The notes under the pieces are model-generated. The model was not told the origin of the DNA. It ran no database searches and was given only the letters and a program-made list of their open reading frames with translations. Below are positions 1 through 7,535 of a stretch of 64,000 bases of DNA, one piece after another (within the stretch, counting starts at the first letter, position 1; each line of letters begins with the position of its first letter). The position numbers were made by a program, and so were the translations under genes. Source of the stretch: UBA4416 sp963422675 (GTDB lineage: Bacteria; Bacteroidota; Bacteroidia; B-17B0; Aurantibacillaceae); NCBI GenBank assembly GCA_963422675.2, contig CAXVYS010000013.1, forward strand, positions 124,001 to 188,000, written 5' to 3'.

Positions 1-356
1 AATACAAACGTCTTTCAATAAGTATTCCCATGGGAATTAACTTTCGTTATATCTTAAATAAATACTGGAGTTTAGGTGCCGAAATAAATTACAGAAAAAC
101 ATTTACCGATTACATTGATGATGTAAGCACGGTTTATTATGATAAATACAAATTAGAGCAAGCTTACGGATCAACTTCTGTGGTAATGTCTGACCCAAGT
201 AAAGGAACCATTTATGGTGCAACTTCTCCTGATGCGGCAGGCAATGCAGCTCAAAGAGGGGATAAACAAAAAGATTCGTATATGTCGGTACAAATTACCG
301 TAGGCCGTTTTTTTCCTCCTAAACACCACAAAACACGTTTAAGGTCTAAATTCTAA
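1..356 (+). CDS. C-terminal end of an outer-membrane beta-barrel protein (DUF6089/PorG-like), 5' truncated
   Basis: The reading frame is open from the window edge (first full codon at position 3) to TAA at 354-356, so this is the 3' end of a longer gene. The visible ~117 residues alternate polar and aromatic residues as in beta-strands (GINFRYILNKYWSLGAEINYR) and contain TDYIDDVSTVYY, which resembles the DUF6089 family of Bacteroidota barrel proteins that includes the T9SS component PorG. The tail is basic. The family call is by eye from a fragment; any small outer-membrane barrel remains possible. Its stop codon overlaps the stop of the convergent neighbour by 4 bases. Confidence 0.45.
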   Translation, partial: YKRLSISIPMGINFRYILNKYWSLGAEINYRKTFTDYIDDVSTVYYDKYKLEQAYGSTSVVMSDPSKGTIYGATSPDAAGNAAQRGDKQKDSYMSVQITVGRFFPPKHHKTRLRSKF

Positions 357-1150
357 TTTCCGAAAAAACTCGTTACAATTACCTCTTCTAATTCGTTTTG
401 CAGGCGACTATTGGTAGCAATAACTTCTTTGCCAAATAACCAGTTATTCCCTCTGCTAAAATCACAAATACTGCCTCCGGCTTCTTTTACAATTAAAGCA
501 CCTGCGGCAACATCCCAGGCATTGAGGTTATATTCAAAGTAACCATCCATCCGTCCACATGCTACATAGCACAGGTCGGTAGCAGCCGAACCAATGCGAC
601 GCAGGCCATGTGTGTTTTTCATTAAATGCGTTAACGCTTTCAAATAGGAATCGAGTCGCGTAAAATTATAAATAGGAAAGCCCGTTGCAATGAGACTGTC
701 TTTTAGGGTAGGCCTTTCGGAAACCATTATTTTAGCTCCGTTTAAGAAGGAGCCTCCGTTTGTGTAAGCCGAAAAACATTCATCGTGTACTACTTCATAC
801 ACCACGCCCACTATTATTTCACCTTTAAATTCCAGGGCTATACTCACCGCATAGCAGGGGATACCGTGAATAAAGTTAGTGGTACCATCCAGCGGATCAA
901 CGATCCAGTTATAGTCTTTTAGTTCATTGATAGTATCTTCCTCTGTAATAAATCCCGCTTCTGGCAAAATAGAGGATAAAGCTTTAACAATGAGCTGTTC
1001 AGCTGTTTTATCTACATAGCTTACCAGATCGTTGAGGCCTTTAATTTCAACTTTTGAATAGGAAAACGTTTTGCGTTCTTCACGGATAAACCTGCCCGCT
1101 TCTTTGGCGCAGGTTATTACTTGTTGGGTAAGGTATTGTAAGTTGTGCAT
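353..1150 (-). CDS. suhB: Inositol monophosphatase family protein
   Basis: This 265-residue protein has the full set of metal-binding motifs of the inositol monophosphatase superfamily: EE at 70-71, DPLDGTTN at 85-92 and WDVAAG at 212-217. Such enzymes use Mg2+ to hydrolyse inositol-1-phosphate and related small phosphates in the cytoplasm. Members in bacteria are often labelled SuhB, but substrates vary (inositol phosphate, 3'-phosphoadenosine phosphate, fructose bisphosphate), and nothing here decides between them. The length is normal for the family. The gene stands alone, convergent with the barrel fragment and divergent from the aminotransferase. Confidence 0.85.
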   Translation of the reverse strand: MHNLQYLTQQVITCAKEAGRFIREERKTFSYSKVEIKGLNDLVSYVDKTAEQLIVKALSSILPEAGFITEEDTINELKDYNWIVDPLDGTTNFIHGIPCYAVSIALEFKGEIIVGVVYEVVHDECFSAYTNGGSFLNGAKIMVSERPTLKDSLIATGFPIYNFTRLDSYLKALTHLMKNTHGLRRIGSAATDLCYVACGRMDGYFEYNLNAWDVAAGALIVKEAGGSICDFSRGNNWLFGKEVIATNSRLQNELEEVIVTSFFGN

Positions 1151-1313
1151 GCCGTAAAATTACTGTTTTTTATAATGATGTTGCAATTGCTAGAGTAATT
1201 GTAATAGCAATGGATGGTTGCTGAAATCCTAAAAATGCTTAAGAATCATATCCTGTTTTAAACTAAATTTTGTATTGATACATATTATCTATATTTTTCA
1301 AAAAAATTGCAAC

Positions 1314-2594
1314 ATGAGCACCACCATCACACAAAAATCAAAAGTATCTAAATTAGCAGAAAACATTATCGGTTCTGAAATCATAAAGCTTGCTGCTGAA
1401 GTAAACGAAAAAATAAAGCAGGGAGAAAAAATATATAATATGACCATTGGAGATTTTAATCCAAAGGAGTTTCCGATACCAACAGAATTGAAACAATATA
1501 TTGTTGACGAATATTTTGCCGATCAAACCAATTACCCTGCAGCCGATGGTATGTTGGAACTTCGGAATGCCGTTTCTCATTTATTAAAGGAGCGTGGCGG
1601 ATTGGATTATAAAAATGATGAAATTTTAATTGCCGGCGGCGCAAGACCAGTTATTTACAGCATCTTCAGAGCATTGGTAGATGCTAATGATACCGTTATT
1701 TTTGCCGTGCCATCCTGGAATAATAATCACTATTCTTATTTGAATTCAGCAAAGGCTGTAGTGATAGAAGCTAAAGCTGAACAAAATTTTATGCCTTTGG
1801 CTTCCGACATTAAGCCTTTTATAAAAGAAGCCACTTTATTAGCATTGTGCTCTCCTCAAAACCCAACCGGTACTGTATTTAGCAAAGAAGGACTGGAAGA
1901 GATCTGTGATATGATACTGGAAGAAAACAAGCGCAGAGGACCAAATGAAAAACCGGTGTATTTAATGTATGACCAAATTTATTGGGCATTAACCCTGGGT
2001 AATACCAAACATTACAACCCCGTTAGCTTAAGGCCTGACATGAGAGCCTATACTATTTTTGTAGATGGGATCTCCAAATCCTTGTCAGCTACAGGAGTGA
2101 GAGTAGGGTGGAGTATGGGGCCAAAAGCAATTATTGATAAAATGAAAGCTATTTTAACGCACGTTGGAGCCTGGGCACCAAAAGCGGAACAAATGGCAAG
2201 TGCCAAATACCTGAACAATTTAGCATTGTATGATTCGTTTATTGAATTACAAAAAACAAGAATAAGTGACAGGCTCAATGGTTTTTACAAAGGCTTCCAG
2301 GCATTAAAAGCGGAAGGATTTAAAGTAGATGCAATATCTCCACAGGCAGCTATTTATTTAACGATCAAATTCGATCTACATGGCTTAAAAACCACTGATG
2401 GTAAGGTATTGACAACTACAAAAGATATCACGAAATTTATTTTGGATGAAGCTAAATTAGCCGTGGTTCCTTTCTATGCCTTTGGTGCTGATGAAAATTC
2501 GCCATGGTACCGGATGTCTGTAGGCACTTGTAAAGTAAGCGATGTAGAAGATGTGATCTCTCATTTAAGGAACGCATTAAAGCAATTATCATAA
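1314..2594 (+). CDS. Pyridoxal-phosphate-dependent aminotransferase, class I/II
   Basis: The 426-residue protein is a fold-type I aminotransferase: SPQNPTG at 180-186, YDQIYW around 219-224, and the PLP lysine at about 255 in SKSLSATGVR. These are the hallmarks of the aspartate/aromatic aminotransferase branch, which moves amino groups between amino acids and 2-oxo acids in the cytosol. The amino-group donor is not clear from sequence. An in-frame ATG exists 39 bases upstream at 1275, but the start at 1314 gives the normal N-terminus (MSTTITQKSK) and leaves a TAAATTTTG box at 1264-1272 outside the gene. Monocistronic as far as can be seen. Confidence 0.85.
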   Translation: MSTTITQKSKVSKLAENIIGSEIIKLAAEVNEKIKQGEKIYNMTIGDFNPKEFPIPTELKQYIVDEYFADQTNYPAADGMLELRNAVSHLLKERGGLDYKNDEILIAGGARPVIYSIFRALVDANDTVIFAVPSWNNNHYSYLNSAKAVVIEAKAEQNFMPLASDIKPFIKEATLLALCSPQNPTGTVFSKEGLEEICDMILEENKRRGPNEKPVYLMYDQIYWALTLGNTKHYNPVSLRPDMRAYTIFVDGISKSLSATGVRVGWSMGPKAIIDKMKAILTHVGAWAPKAEQMASAKYLNNLALYDSFIELQKTRISDRLNGFYKGFQALKAEGFKVDAISPQAAIYLTIKFDLHGLKTTDGKVLTTTKDITKFILDEAKLAVVPFYAFGADENSPWYRMSVGTCKVSDVEDVISHLRNALKQLS

Positions 2595-2769
2595 TTGACA
2601 CGAATGAGTCAGGCTACTATTATCCAGAAAAAATTCAATAAGTAATTCGGGTATTTTACGTTCCCTGATGTTAGTTTGACTCACTAAATTCCATTTACTA
2701 AAATGATTTATTTAGGAGTATAATAATGCGCCATATTTTGACTAATTTGACGTTTCTTGTTTCATTAAC

Positions 2770-2789
2770 TTTACTAAAACAATTTAGAG
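2770..2789 (+). promoter_or_regulatory. Leader motif shared with the next T9SS gene (copy 1)
   Basis: The 20-base sequence tttactaaaacaatttagag ends 12 bases before the start of the CHU_C-domain gene. It occurs again, identical, before the gene at 4990. It contains the inverted repeat CTAAA-acaa-TTTAG. A longer-spaced relative (TTTACTAAAA...TTTAGGAG) lies at 2694-2718. It could be an operator, an mRNA hairpin or a ribosome-recruiting leader; the sequence alone does not decide. Confidence 0.5.
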
Positions 2790-2801
2790 TTATATAAATA
2801 A

Positions 2802-4886
2802 ATGAAAAAAGTTATTTTTACGTTATTATTTCTGGCGCTTTTCGGAGGTTTATTTTCACAAACGTATTCTCCCATTGCCGTAACAGGTTTTAATCTTGAT
2901 GCTGTTGCAGAAACATTTCCCAACTCCTTAGCTACAACTACACAGGCGTTAGACCAGGTTGTTGCCGGAGGTAATAGTGTGATGTATTCTGTAGGGTTTG
3001 CTACATCAGCCGGTTGGACAGGTGGCTTACCTAATTCGGGCGCTATCAGCAGTGGTTTAAAATCGTACCAGTTAATGCCATACACTGGTAATAATGCTTT
3101 ATTTGCACCGTCTGCATCTTCTAACACATTAACCCTTACAACACCTGCTCAATATAGCGCCGTTAATTTTTTAGTATTTTCAACAGAAGGATCAAGCACT
3201 ATTAATGTTGTTCTTAATTATACAGATCTCACTACTACCAATGCCGGTAACTTTACGGTTCAGGATTGGTTTGGCGGGCCAGCAGCTATTATATCGGGCC
3301 TCGGCCGTTGTAAAAGAGTTACATCGGGTGCCACGAATGATGGGCTTCCAACAAACCCCCGTTTTTACGGAATTGATGTCAGCATCCCCTGTACCGGTCA
3401 GCAAAAAACATTAGCTTCTATCACAATCAATGGTGTTAGCAGTAACCCTGCCGGCGGTGGTGGTTATGTGATGGCGGTTTCCGGAGTATCTTACACACCT
3501 ATTTCGGCATCAGTGGCTTATTCAGCAAATTTATATTGTCAGCTTGGAGCAAGTACTACGCCAACCATTACCGGTACAGCAGGTGGTAGTTTTACATCAG
3601 CCCCTGCCGGTTTAAGTATAAATGCATCAACAGGAGCTATTAATTTTCCGGCAAGTACAGTAAATACTTATTCAGTTACCTATACTACACCCGGTACCTG
3701 TACGGTGAGTGCTACTTATACCTTATCGGTTGTTTCCAATCCCACATTAGCGGTAAATACAGCAACTATTTGTCCCGGTGCAACGGCTACATTAGCAGCA
3801 GTACCTTCTATTTCGGGGGGTACTTATTCATGGACACCTACAAGCCTTACCACACAAAGTATATCCGTTTCGCCTTTGGCAACCACAAATTATACGGTGC
3901 TATATAGTATCAGCGGTTGTTCTGTTGCAGCAACCACAACCGTTGTGATAGATAACTCTTTAACAATGACTGTTAACAGTGCTACCATTTGTTCAGGAGA
4001 CAATGCCGTTTTAACGGCTAATCCTTCTGTAGCCGGCGGTACTTTTTTATGGACTCCAACCGGGCAAACCACGCAAAACAATACGGTATCTCCAACCGCA
4101 ACCTCCAGCTACACTGTTTTATATACGGTTAATAACTGTACTGCCGTGGCTGTGGCAAATGTGGATGTGAAAACAACCCCTACAGTTAGTATCAATTCAA
4201 CAGCTATCTGTTCAGGACAAACGGCTACATTAACATCTAATGCTTTACCTGCAGGAGGAAATTATACCTGGTCTCCGGGTGGTGGAACCGGTTCTTCGAT
4301 GAATGCTTCTCCGGCAGCAACATCAGGCTATTCATTATCTTACGAGTTAAATGGTTGTACTGCTTCTGCTAACGGACAAATAACGGTAAATGCTAATCCT
4401 GTTGTACATCTTTCTTCTTCGGCAAATAATACAGCACCTTTGGAAACGATTGCTCTTACTGCTTCCGGGGGAAGCTCTTACCAATGGAGTACCGGACAAA
4501 CAGGAGCTTTAATATCTGTAAGTCCTGCACAAACTACGGTGTATTGTGCAACCGTTACAACAGCAACCGGTTGTAAAGCATCCGATTGTATGGAGATCAC
4601 TGTTAGCGGAGAATCTACTTTATATCTGCCAAATGTATTTACACCTAACGGCGATGGAGTGAATGATATTTTTTATACACCAAGCAGTAATTTATTGACT
4701 TATGACCTGAAGATTTATAACCGTTGGGGAGAATTATTATTTCAATCGGGCGATCCTTTAAAAGGATGGGATGGAAGTTTCGATGGCAAAAAAGTATCGG
4801 GTGGAGTATATGTTTACATTTTAAAAGCAAAAGGTGCGGATGAAGTTCACTATAATAAATCAGGGCACATTACCCTTTTGCAATAA
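2802..4886 (+). CDS. T9SS-secreted protein with Ig/PKD-like repeats and CHU_C (type B) sorting domain
   Basis: A 694-residue exported protein. Residues 1-19 are a classical signal peptide ending FGGLFSQ. From about 310 to 600 there are four diverged ~75-residue repeats, each with a shape like TICxGxxATLxA...GGxYxWxP...T..YTVxYxxxGC, typical of PKD/Ig-like adhesin modules with paired cysteines. Residues 607-694 form the gliding-motility-associated C-terminal domain (LPNVFTPNGDGVND, IYNRWGELLF, GWDGxxDGKxVxxGVY), which directs secretion and anchoring through T9SS. The function of the unique N-terminal 200 residues is unknown; cell-surface adhesion is an inference from the architecture. It shares a leader motif with the next gene. 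Confidence 0.85.
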   Translation: MKKVIFTLLFLALFGGLFSQTYSPIAVTGFNLDAVAETFPNSLATTTQALDQVVAGGNSVMYSVGFATSAGWTGGLPNSGAISSGLKSYQLMPYTGNNALFAPSASSNTLTLTTPAQYSAVNFLVFSTEGSSTINVVLNYTDLTTTNAGNFTVQDWFGGPAAIISGLGRCKRVTSGATNDGLPTNPRFYGIDVSIPCTGQQKTLASITINGVSSNPAGGGGYVMAVSGVSYTPISASVAYSANLYCQLGASTTPTITGTAGGSFTSAPAGLSINASTGAINFPASTVNTYSVTYTTPGTCTVSATYTLSVVSNPTLAVNTATICPGATATLAAVPSISGGTYSWTPTSLTTQSISVSPLATTNYTVLYSISGCSVAATTTVVIDNSLTMTVNSATICSGDNAVLTANPSVAGGTFLWTPTGQTTQNNTVSPTATSSYTVLYTVNNCTAVAVANVDVKTTPTVSINSTAICSGQTATLTSNALPAGGNYTWSPGGGTGSSMNASPAATSGYSLSYELNGCTASANGQITVNANPVVHLSSSANNTAPLETIALTASGGSSYQWSTGQTGALISVSPAQTTVYCATVTTATGCKASDCMEITVSGESTLYLPNVFTPNGDGVNDIFYTPSSNLLTYDLKIYNRWGELLFQSGDPLKGWDGSFDGKKVSGGVYVYILKAKGADEVHYNKSGHITLLQ

Positions 4887-4965
4887 AAACCGGGAACTTT
4901 AAATGTTGAAGAATTCCGACAACTGTTTAAAACTAATTATTAATTATAAACGTAAATTATTTAGA

Positions 4966-4985
4966 TTTACTAAAACAATTTAGAG
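4966..4985 (+). promoter_or_regulatory. Leader motif shared with the previous T9SS gene (copy 2)
   Basis: An exact second copy of the 20-base motif at 2770-2789, here ending 4 bases before the ATG at 4990. Identity across 20 bases in otherwise unrelated AT-rich intergenic sequence, at the same place relative to two T9SS cargo genes, argues for shared regulation. The small inverted repeat CTAAA-acaa-TTTAG is preserved. Confidence 0.5.
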
Positions 4986-4989
4986 ATAT

Positions 4990-6927
4990 ATGAAGAAAAT
5001 ATATTTAGCACTCGTACTTTCAGGATTACTTGCACTTGATCTTTCAGCGAGCCCAGGCGATACGTCATGGGTAACCATTTACAATTTAAGAAAAATAACA
5101 CAGTACGGTAACTACGATACAAGTGCTGTTTTACCTACCGGCAAAACGTATCGGAAAATACGGTTGCATTACATACTAGGAAGATATGCCTGCCCTACAG
5201 GAACGCAATATTGCGGATCATGGGATTATACGACGGAGGTATACGCAAAACCTGCCGGAGCTGATACAGTTGAAATTGCAAGGGTGATAACGCCCTATGC
5301 AACCGACTGGTTGGCCTCTAACCGAAAAAATGATTATGTGATTGATGTCACCGATTACTCATCTATATTAAACGGGAATCTTGATTTCAGGTACCGTTAT
5401 GAAGGGTATTCGTGGGGATTTACGTTAACGCTTAAATTAGAAATGATTGAAGGGACACCTCCGATGAATGCTATAGCAGCTAAGAACGTTTATAACGGTT
5501 ATTTTGCTTATGGTAAAACGGCTGATCCCATTGAAAATTATTTAGTGGCTAAACCATACCAGTATTCAACTCCTGCGAATAAAGCATTCTTAAAAAATAT
5601 TATCAGCGGGCATGGTTCTGATGATAACTATTGCTCTGAATTTTGCGATAATTATTATAATTTGAAAATCAATAACAGCCAGGTTTCTCAAAAACATTTA
5701 TGGAGAAGTGATTGCGGAAAAAATGATATTTATCCTCAAACTGGAACATGGGTTTATGAGAGAGCAAACTGGTGTCCCGGAAATACGGTTGTGCCTATTG
5801 TTCATGATTTAAGTAGTTTAACCGCTGCATCTACTACCTTTTCAATTGATATGGATATGGAGCCCTATACATCTCCCAATCAAAGTAACGCCAATGCTGG
5901 CTTTAACATTGTATCGCAGTTAATTACCTATTCGGCTCCCAATTATAATTTAGACGTTTCATTGGAAGATATTATTGCTCCAACTAATGATCCTAATTAT
6001 TTCCGTTCGAATAACGTATGTTCTAACCCTAAAGTTAAAATAAAAAACACCGGAACAACTCCTGTTACAGAAGTAACGTTTAATTACAACTTAACCGGAG
6101 GAACTACTTATACCTATACGTGGACAGGTACTTTAAATTTCCTGGAAGAAGCAATTGTTGATTTTGGGCCAAGCACCGGATTATTTAACGGGAACAGTTC
6201 AAACCAGTTTGAAGTAACCATTAATAAAGTTAACGGAGCTGTTGATCAAAACGCCTTTAATAATAAATACAGCAGTACGTTTGTGGATGTGAGATCATAC
6301 CCATCACCTTTTGTTGTGTATTTCAGTACAAATACTTCTTCCAGCACAACCAATGCAGGGTTTAATGAAAGCAGCTGGAAAATTATTAACGAAACAGGAA
6401 CCGTTGTAGCCAGCAGGTTAAATAATTTAAACTCTAAAATATTTAAAGATACCGTTAGTTTACCAGCAGGTTGCTACACGTTTATAGCCAATGATGACGG
6501 TTGTGATGGTATTTCGTGGTGGGCTAACAGTGGAGCAGGGAATGGGATATTACGTTTTACTTCCAATACATCACCTACTGTTTATAAAACATTTAACGGG
6601 GATTTTGGTTGCCAGCTCATGGAACGTTTTACGGTAGGATATGTGCTAGGAGTAAAGGATACACCTAAATCAACCAACACGTTTCAATTATATCCCAATC
6701 CGGCATCGGGTACTGTAAATTTATTGTTTGATGTGAGCGAGTACCAGGATGTACATTATTCGGTAACGGATATTTCGGGGAAAGAAGTAAAGGCCGGAAC
6801 ATTTGATCACATCAGTTCTACCATTTATGCAATAAATACAGAGGAGTTAACCGGTGGGATGTATTTTGTAACCTGCAAGTTTAATAAAGGCGATACGATC
6901 ATTAAAAAGATCGTGATTAGCAAATAA
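4990..6927 (+). CDS. PNGase F-like (peptide-N-glycosidase F-related) protein with T9SS type A sorting domain
   Basis: A 645-residue secreted protein with a signal peptide (1-20, ending LDLSA). The N-terminal half resembles peptide-N-glycosidase F, which removes N-glycans from glycoproteins: YCGSWDYTTEVYA around 74-86, where D79 sits where the catalytic Asp of PNGase F is expected, and GHGSDDNYCSEFC (207-219), WRSDCG (238-243) and RANWCPG (258-264), cysteine-rich elements of the second domain. A middle region with Ig-like features follows, then the type A sorting domain beginning FQLYPNPASG and ending KKIVISK. Enzyme activity is not proven; many relatives are annotated only as PNGase F-related. 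Confidence 0.65.
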   Translation: MKKIYLALVLSGLLALDLSASPGDTSWVTIYNLRKITQYGNYDTSAVLPTGKTYRKIRLHYILGRYACPTGTQYCGSWDYTTEVYAKPAGADTVEIARVITPYATDWLASNRKNDYVIDVTDYSSILNGNLDFRYRYEGYSWGFTLTLKLEMIEGTPPMNAIAAKNVYNGYFAYGKTADPIENYLVAKPYQYSTPANKAFLKNIISGHGSDDNYCSEFCDNYYNLKINNSQVSQKHLWRSDCGKNDIYPQTGTWVYERANWCPGNTVVPIVHDLSSLTAASTTFSIDMDMEPYTSPNQSNANAGFNIVSQLITYSAPNYNLDVSLEDIIAPTNDPNYFRSNNVCSNPKVKIKNTGTTPVTEVTFNYNLTGGTTYTYTWTGTLNFLEEAIVDFGPSTGLFNGNSSNQFEVTINKVNGAVDQNAFNNKYSSTFVDVRSYPSPFVVYFSTNTSSSTTNAGFNESSWKIINETGTVVASRLNNLNSKIFKDTVSLPAGCYTFIANDDGCDGISWWANSGAGNGILRFTSNTSPTVYKTFNGDFGCQLMERFTVGYVLGVKDTPKSTNTFQLYPNPASGTVNLLFDVSEYQDVHYSVTDISGKEVKAGTFDHISSTIYAINTEELTGGMYFVTCKFNKGDTIIKKIVISK

Positions 6928-7011
6928 AACCTGGTTCTGACACATCATACGATAATACGATCAAAAATAGCCCTGTTTTAAGGATTATTTTATTAAAAAA
7001 CGGTTAATATC

Positions 7012-7041
7012 TTGTTTGTATTATAAAATTTACTATATTTG
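7012..7041 (+). promoter_or_regulatory. Bacteroidota-type promoter of rpsO
   Basis: TTG (7012-7014), 19 bases, then TATATTTG (7034-7041). This matches the -33/-7 pattern (TTG-N19-TAnnTTTG) of the primary sigma factor of Bacteroidota. Transcription would start near 7047, about 30 bases before rpsO. Confidence 0.65.
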
Positions 7042-7078
7042 TAACCCTATTTAAAGTTAATATCAAAAGAAGAATAAC

Positions 7079-7348
7079 ATGTATTTAACATCAGAAGTAA
7101 AAAAAGACATTTTTAAAAAACACGGTGGTACAGAGAAAAACACTGGTAGTGCTGAATCACAAGTAGCATTGTTTACACACCGTATTGACCATTTAACAGG
7201 TCATTTAAAAAATAACAAGAAAGATTTTGGTACACAACGTGCTTTATTAAACTTAGTAGGTAAACGTCGTGCATTATTAGATTATTTAAAACATACAGAT
7301 ATTGCCCGTTACCGTGCAGTTATTAAAGTATTAGATATCCGTAAATAA
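7079..7348 (+). CDS. rpsO: 30S ribosomal protein S15
   Basis: An 89-residue protein, the normal length for bS15/uS15. It shows the family signature: GSAESQVALFTHRIDHLTGHLKNNKKDFGTQRALLNLVGKRRALLDYLK. S15 binds 16S rRNA at the junction of helices 20-22 and starts assembly of the small-subunit platform; in many bacteria it also represses its own mRNA. It has its own strong promoter and an intrinsic terminator, and precedes pnp as in most bacteria. Confidence 0.97.
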   Translation: MYLTSEVKKDIFKKHGGTEKNTGSAESQVALFTHRIDHLTGHLKNNKKDFGTQRALLNLVGKRRALLDYLKHTDIARYRAVIKVLDIRK

Positions 7349-7369
7349 AAATGGATTTTCTGTAGAATT

Positions 7370-7403
7370 AAAAGGCATTCTGAGTAATCGGGATGCTTTT
7401 TTT
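7370..7403 (+). terminator. Intrinsic terminator after rpsO
   Basis: AAAAGGCATTC, a 9-base loop, then GGATGCTTTTTTT. The stem GCATTC/GGATGC includes a G-T pair and is extended by A-T pairs, followed by a run of T. It separates rpsO from pnp. Confidence 0.7.
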
Positions 7404-7500
7404 ATGAAGAGACCGAAAAGACTGATGGATTAAAGTGATTAAAAAGACTTTAATTTCAATAGCTTAACAGCATTAAAATTCAACAATTATAATATAAACC

Positions 7501-7519
7501 GTACCAAAAACGTTGGTAC
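7501..7519 (+). promoter_or_regulatory. Perfect hairpin in the pnp leader
   Basis: GTACCAA-aaacg-TTGGTAC is a perfect 7-bp stem with a 5-base loop, 16 bases before the pnp start. It has no T-run, so it is not a terminator. In enterobacteria the pnp leader carries a hairpin that PNPase and RNase III use for autoregulation; a similar role here is an inference. Confidence 0.45.
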
Positions 7520-7535
7520 ACAAAACAAAACAAAG

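Noticed and set aside
1353..2278. Minus-strand open frames inside the aminotransferase gene
   Set aside because: They are shadows of a clear PLP-dependent enzyme on the plus strand, with no recognisable protein features or start context.
2604..2680. GAGTCA / TGACTC inverted repeat after the aminotransferase gene
   Set aside because: A 6-base arm with a long loop is expected by chance in a 200-base AT-rich gap.
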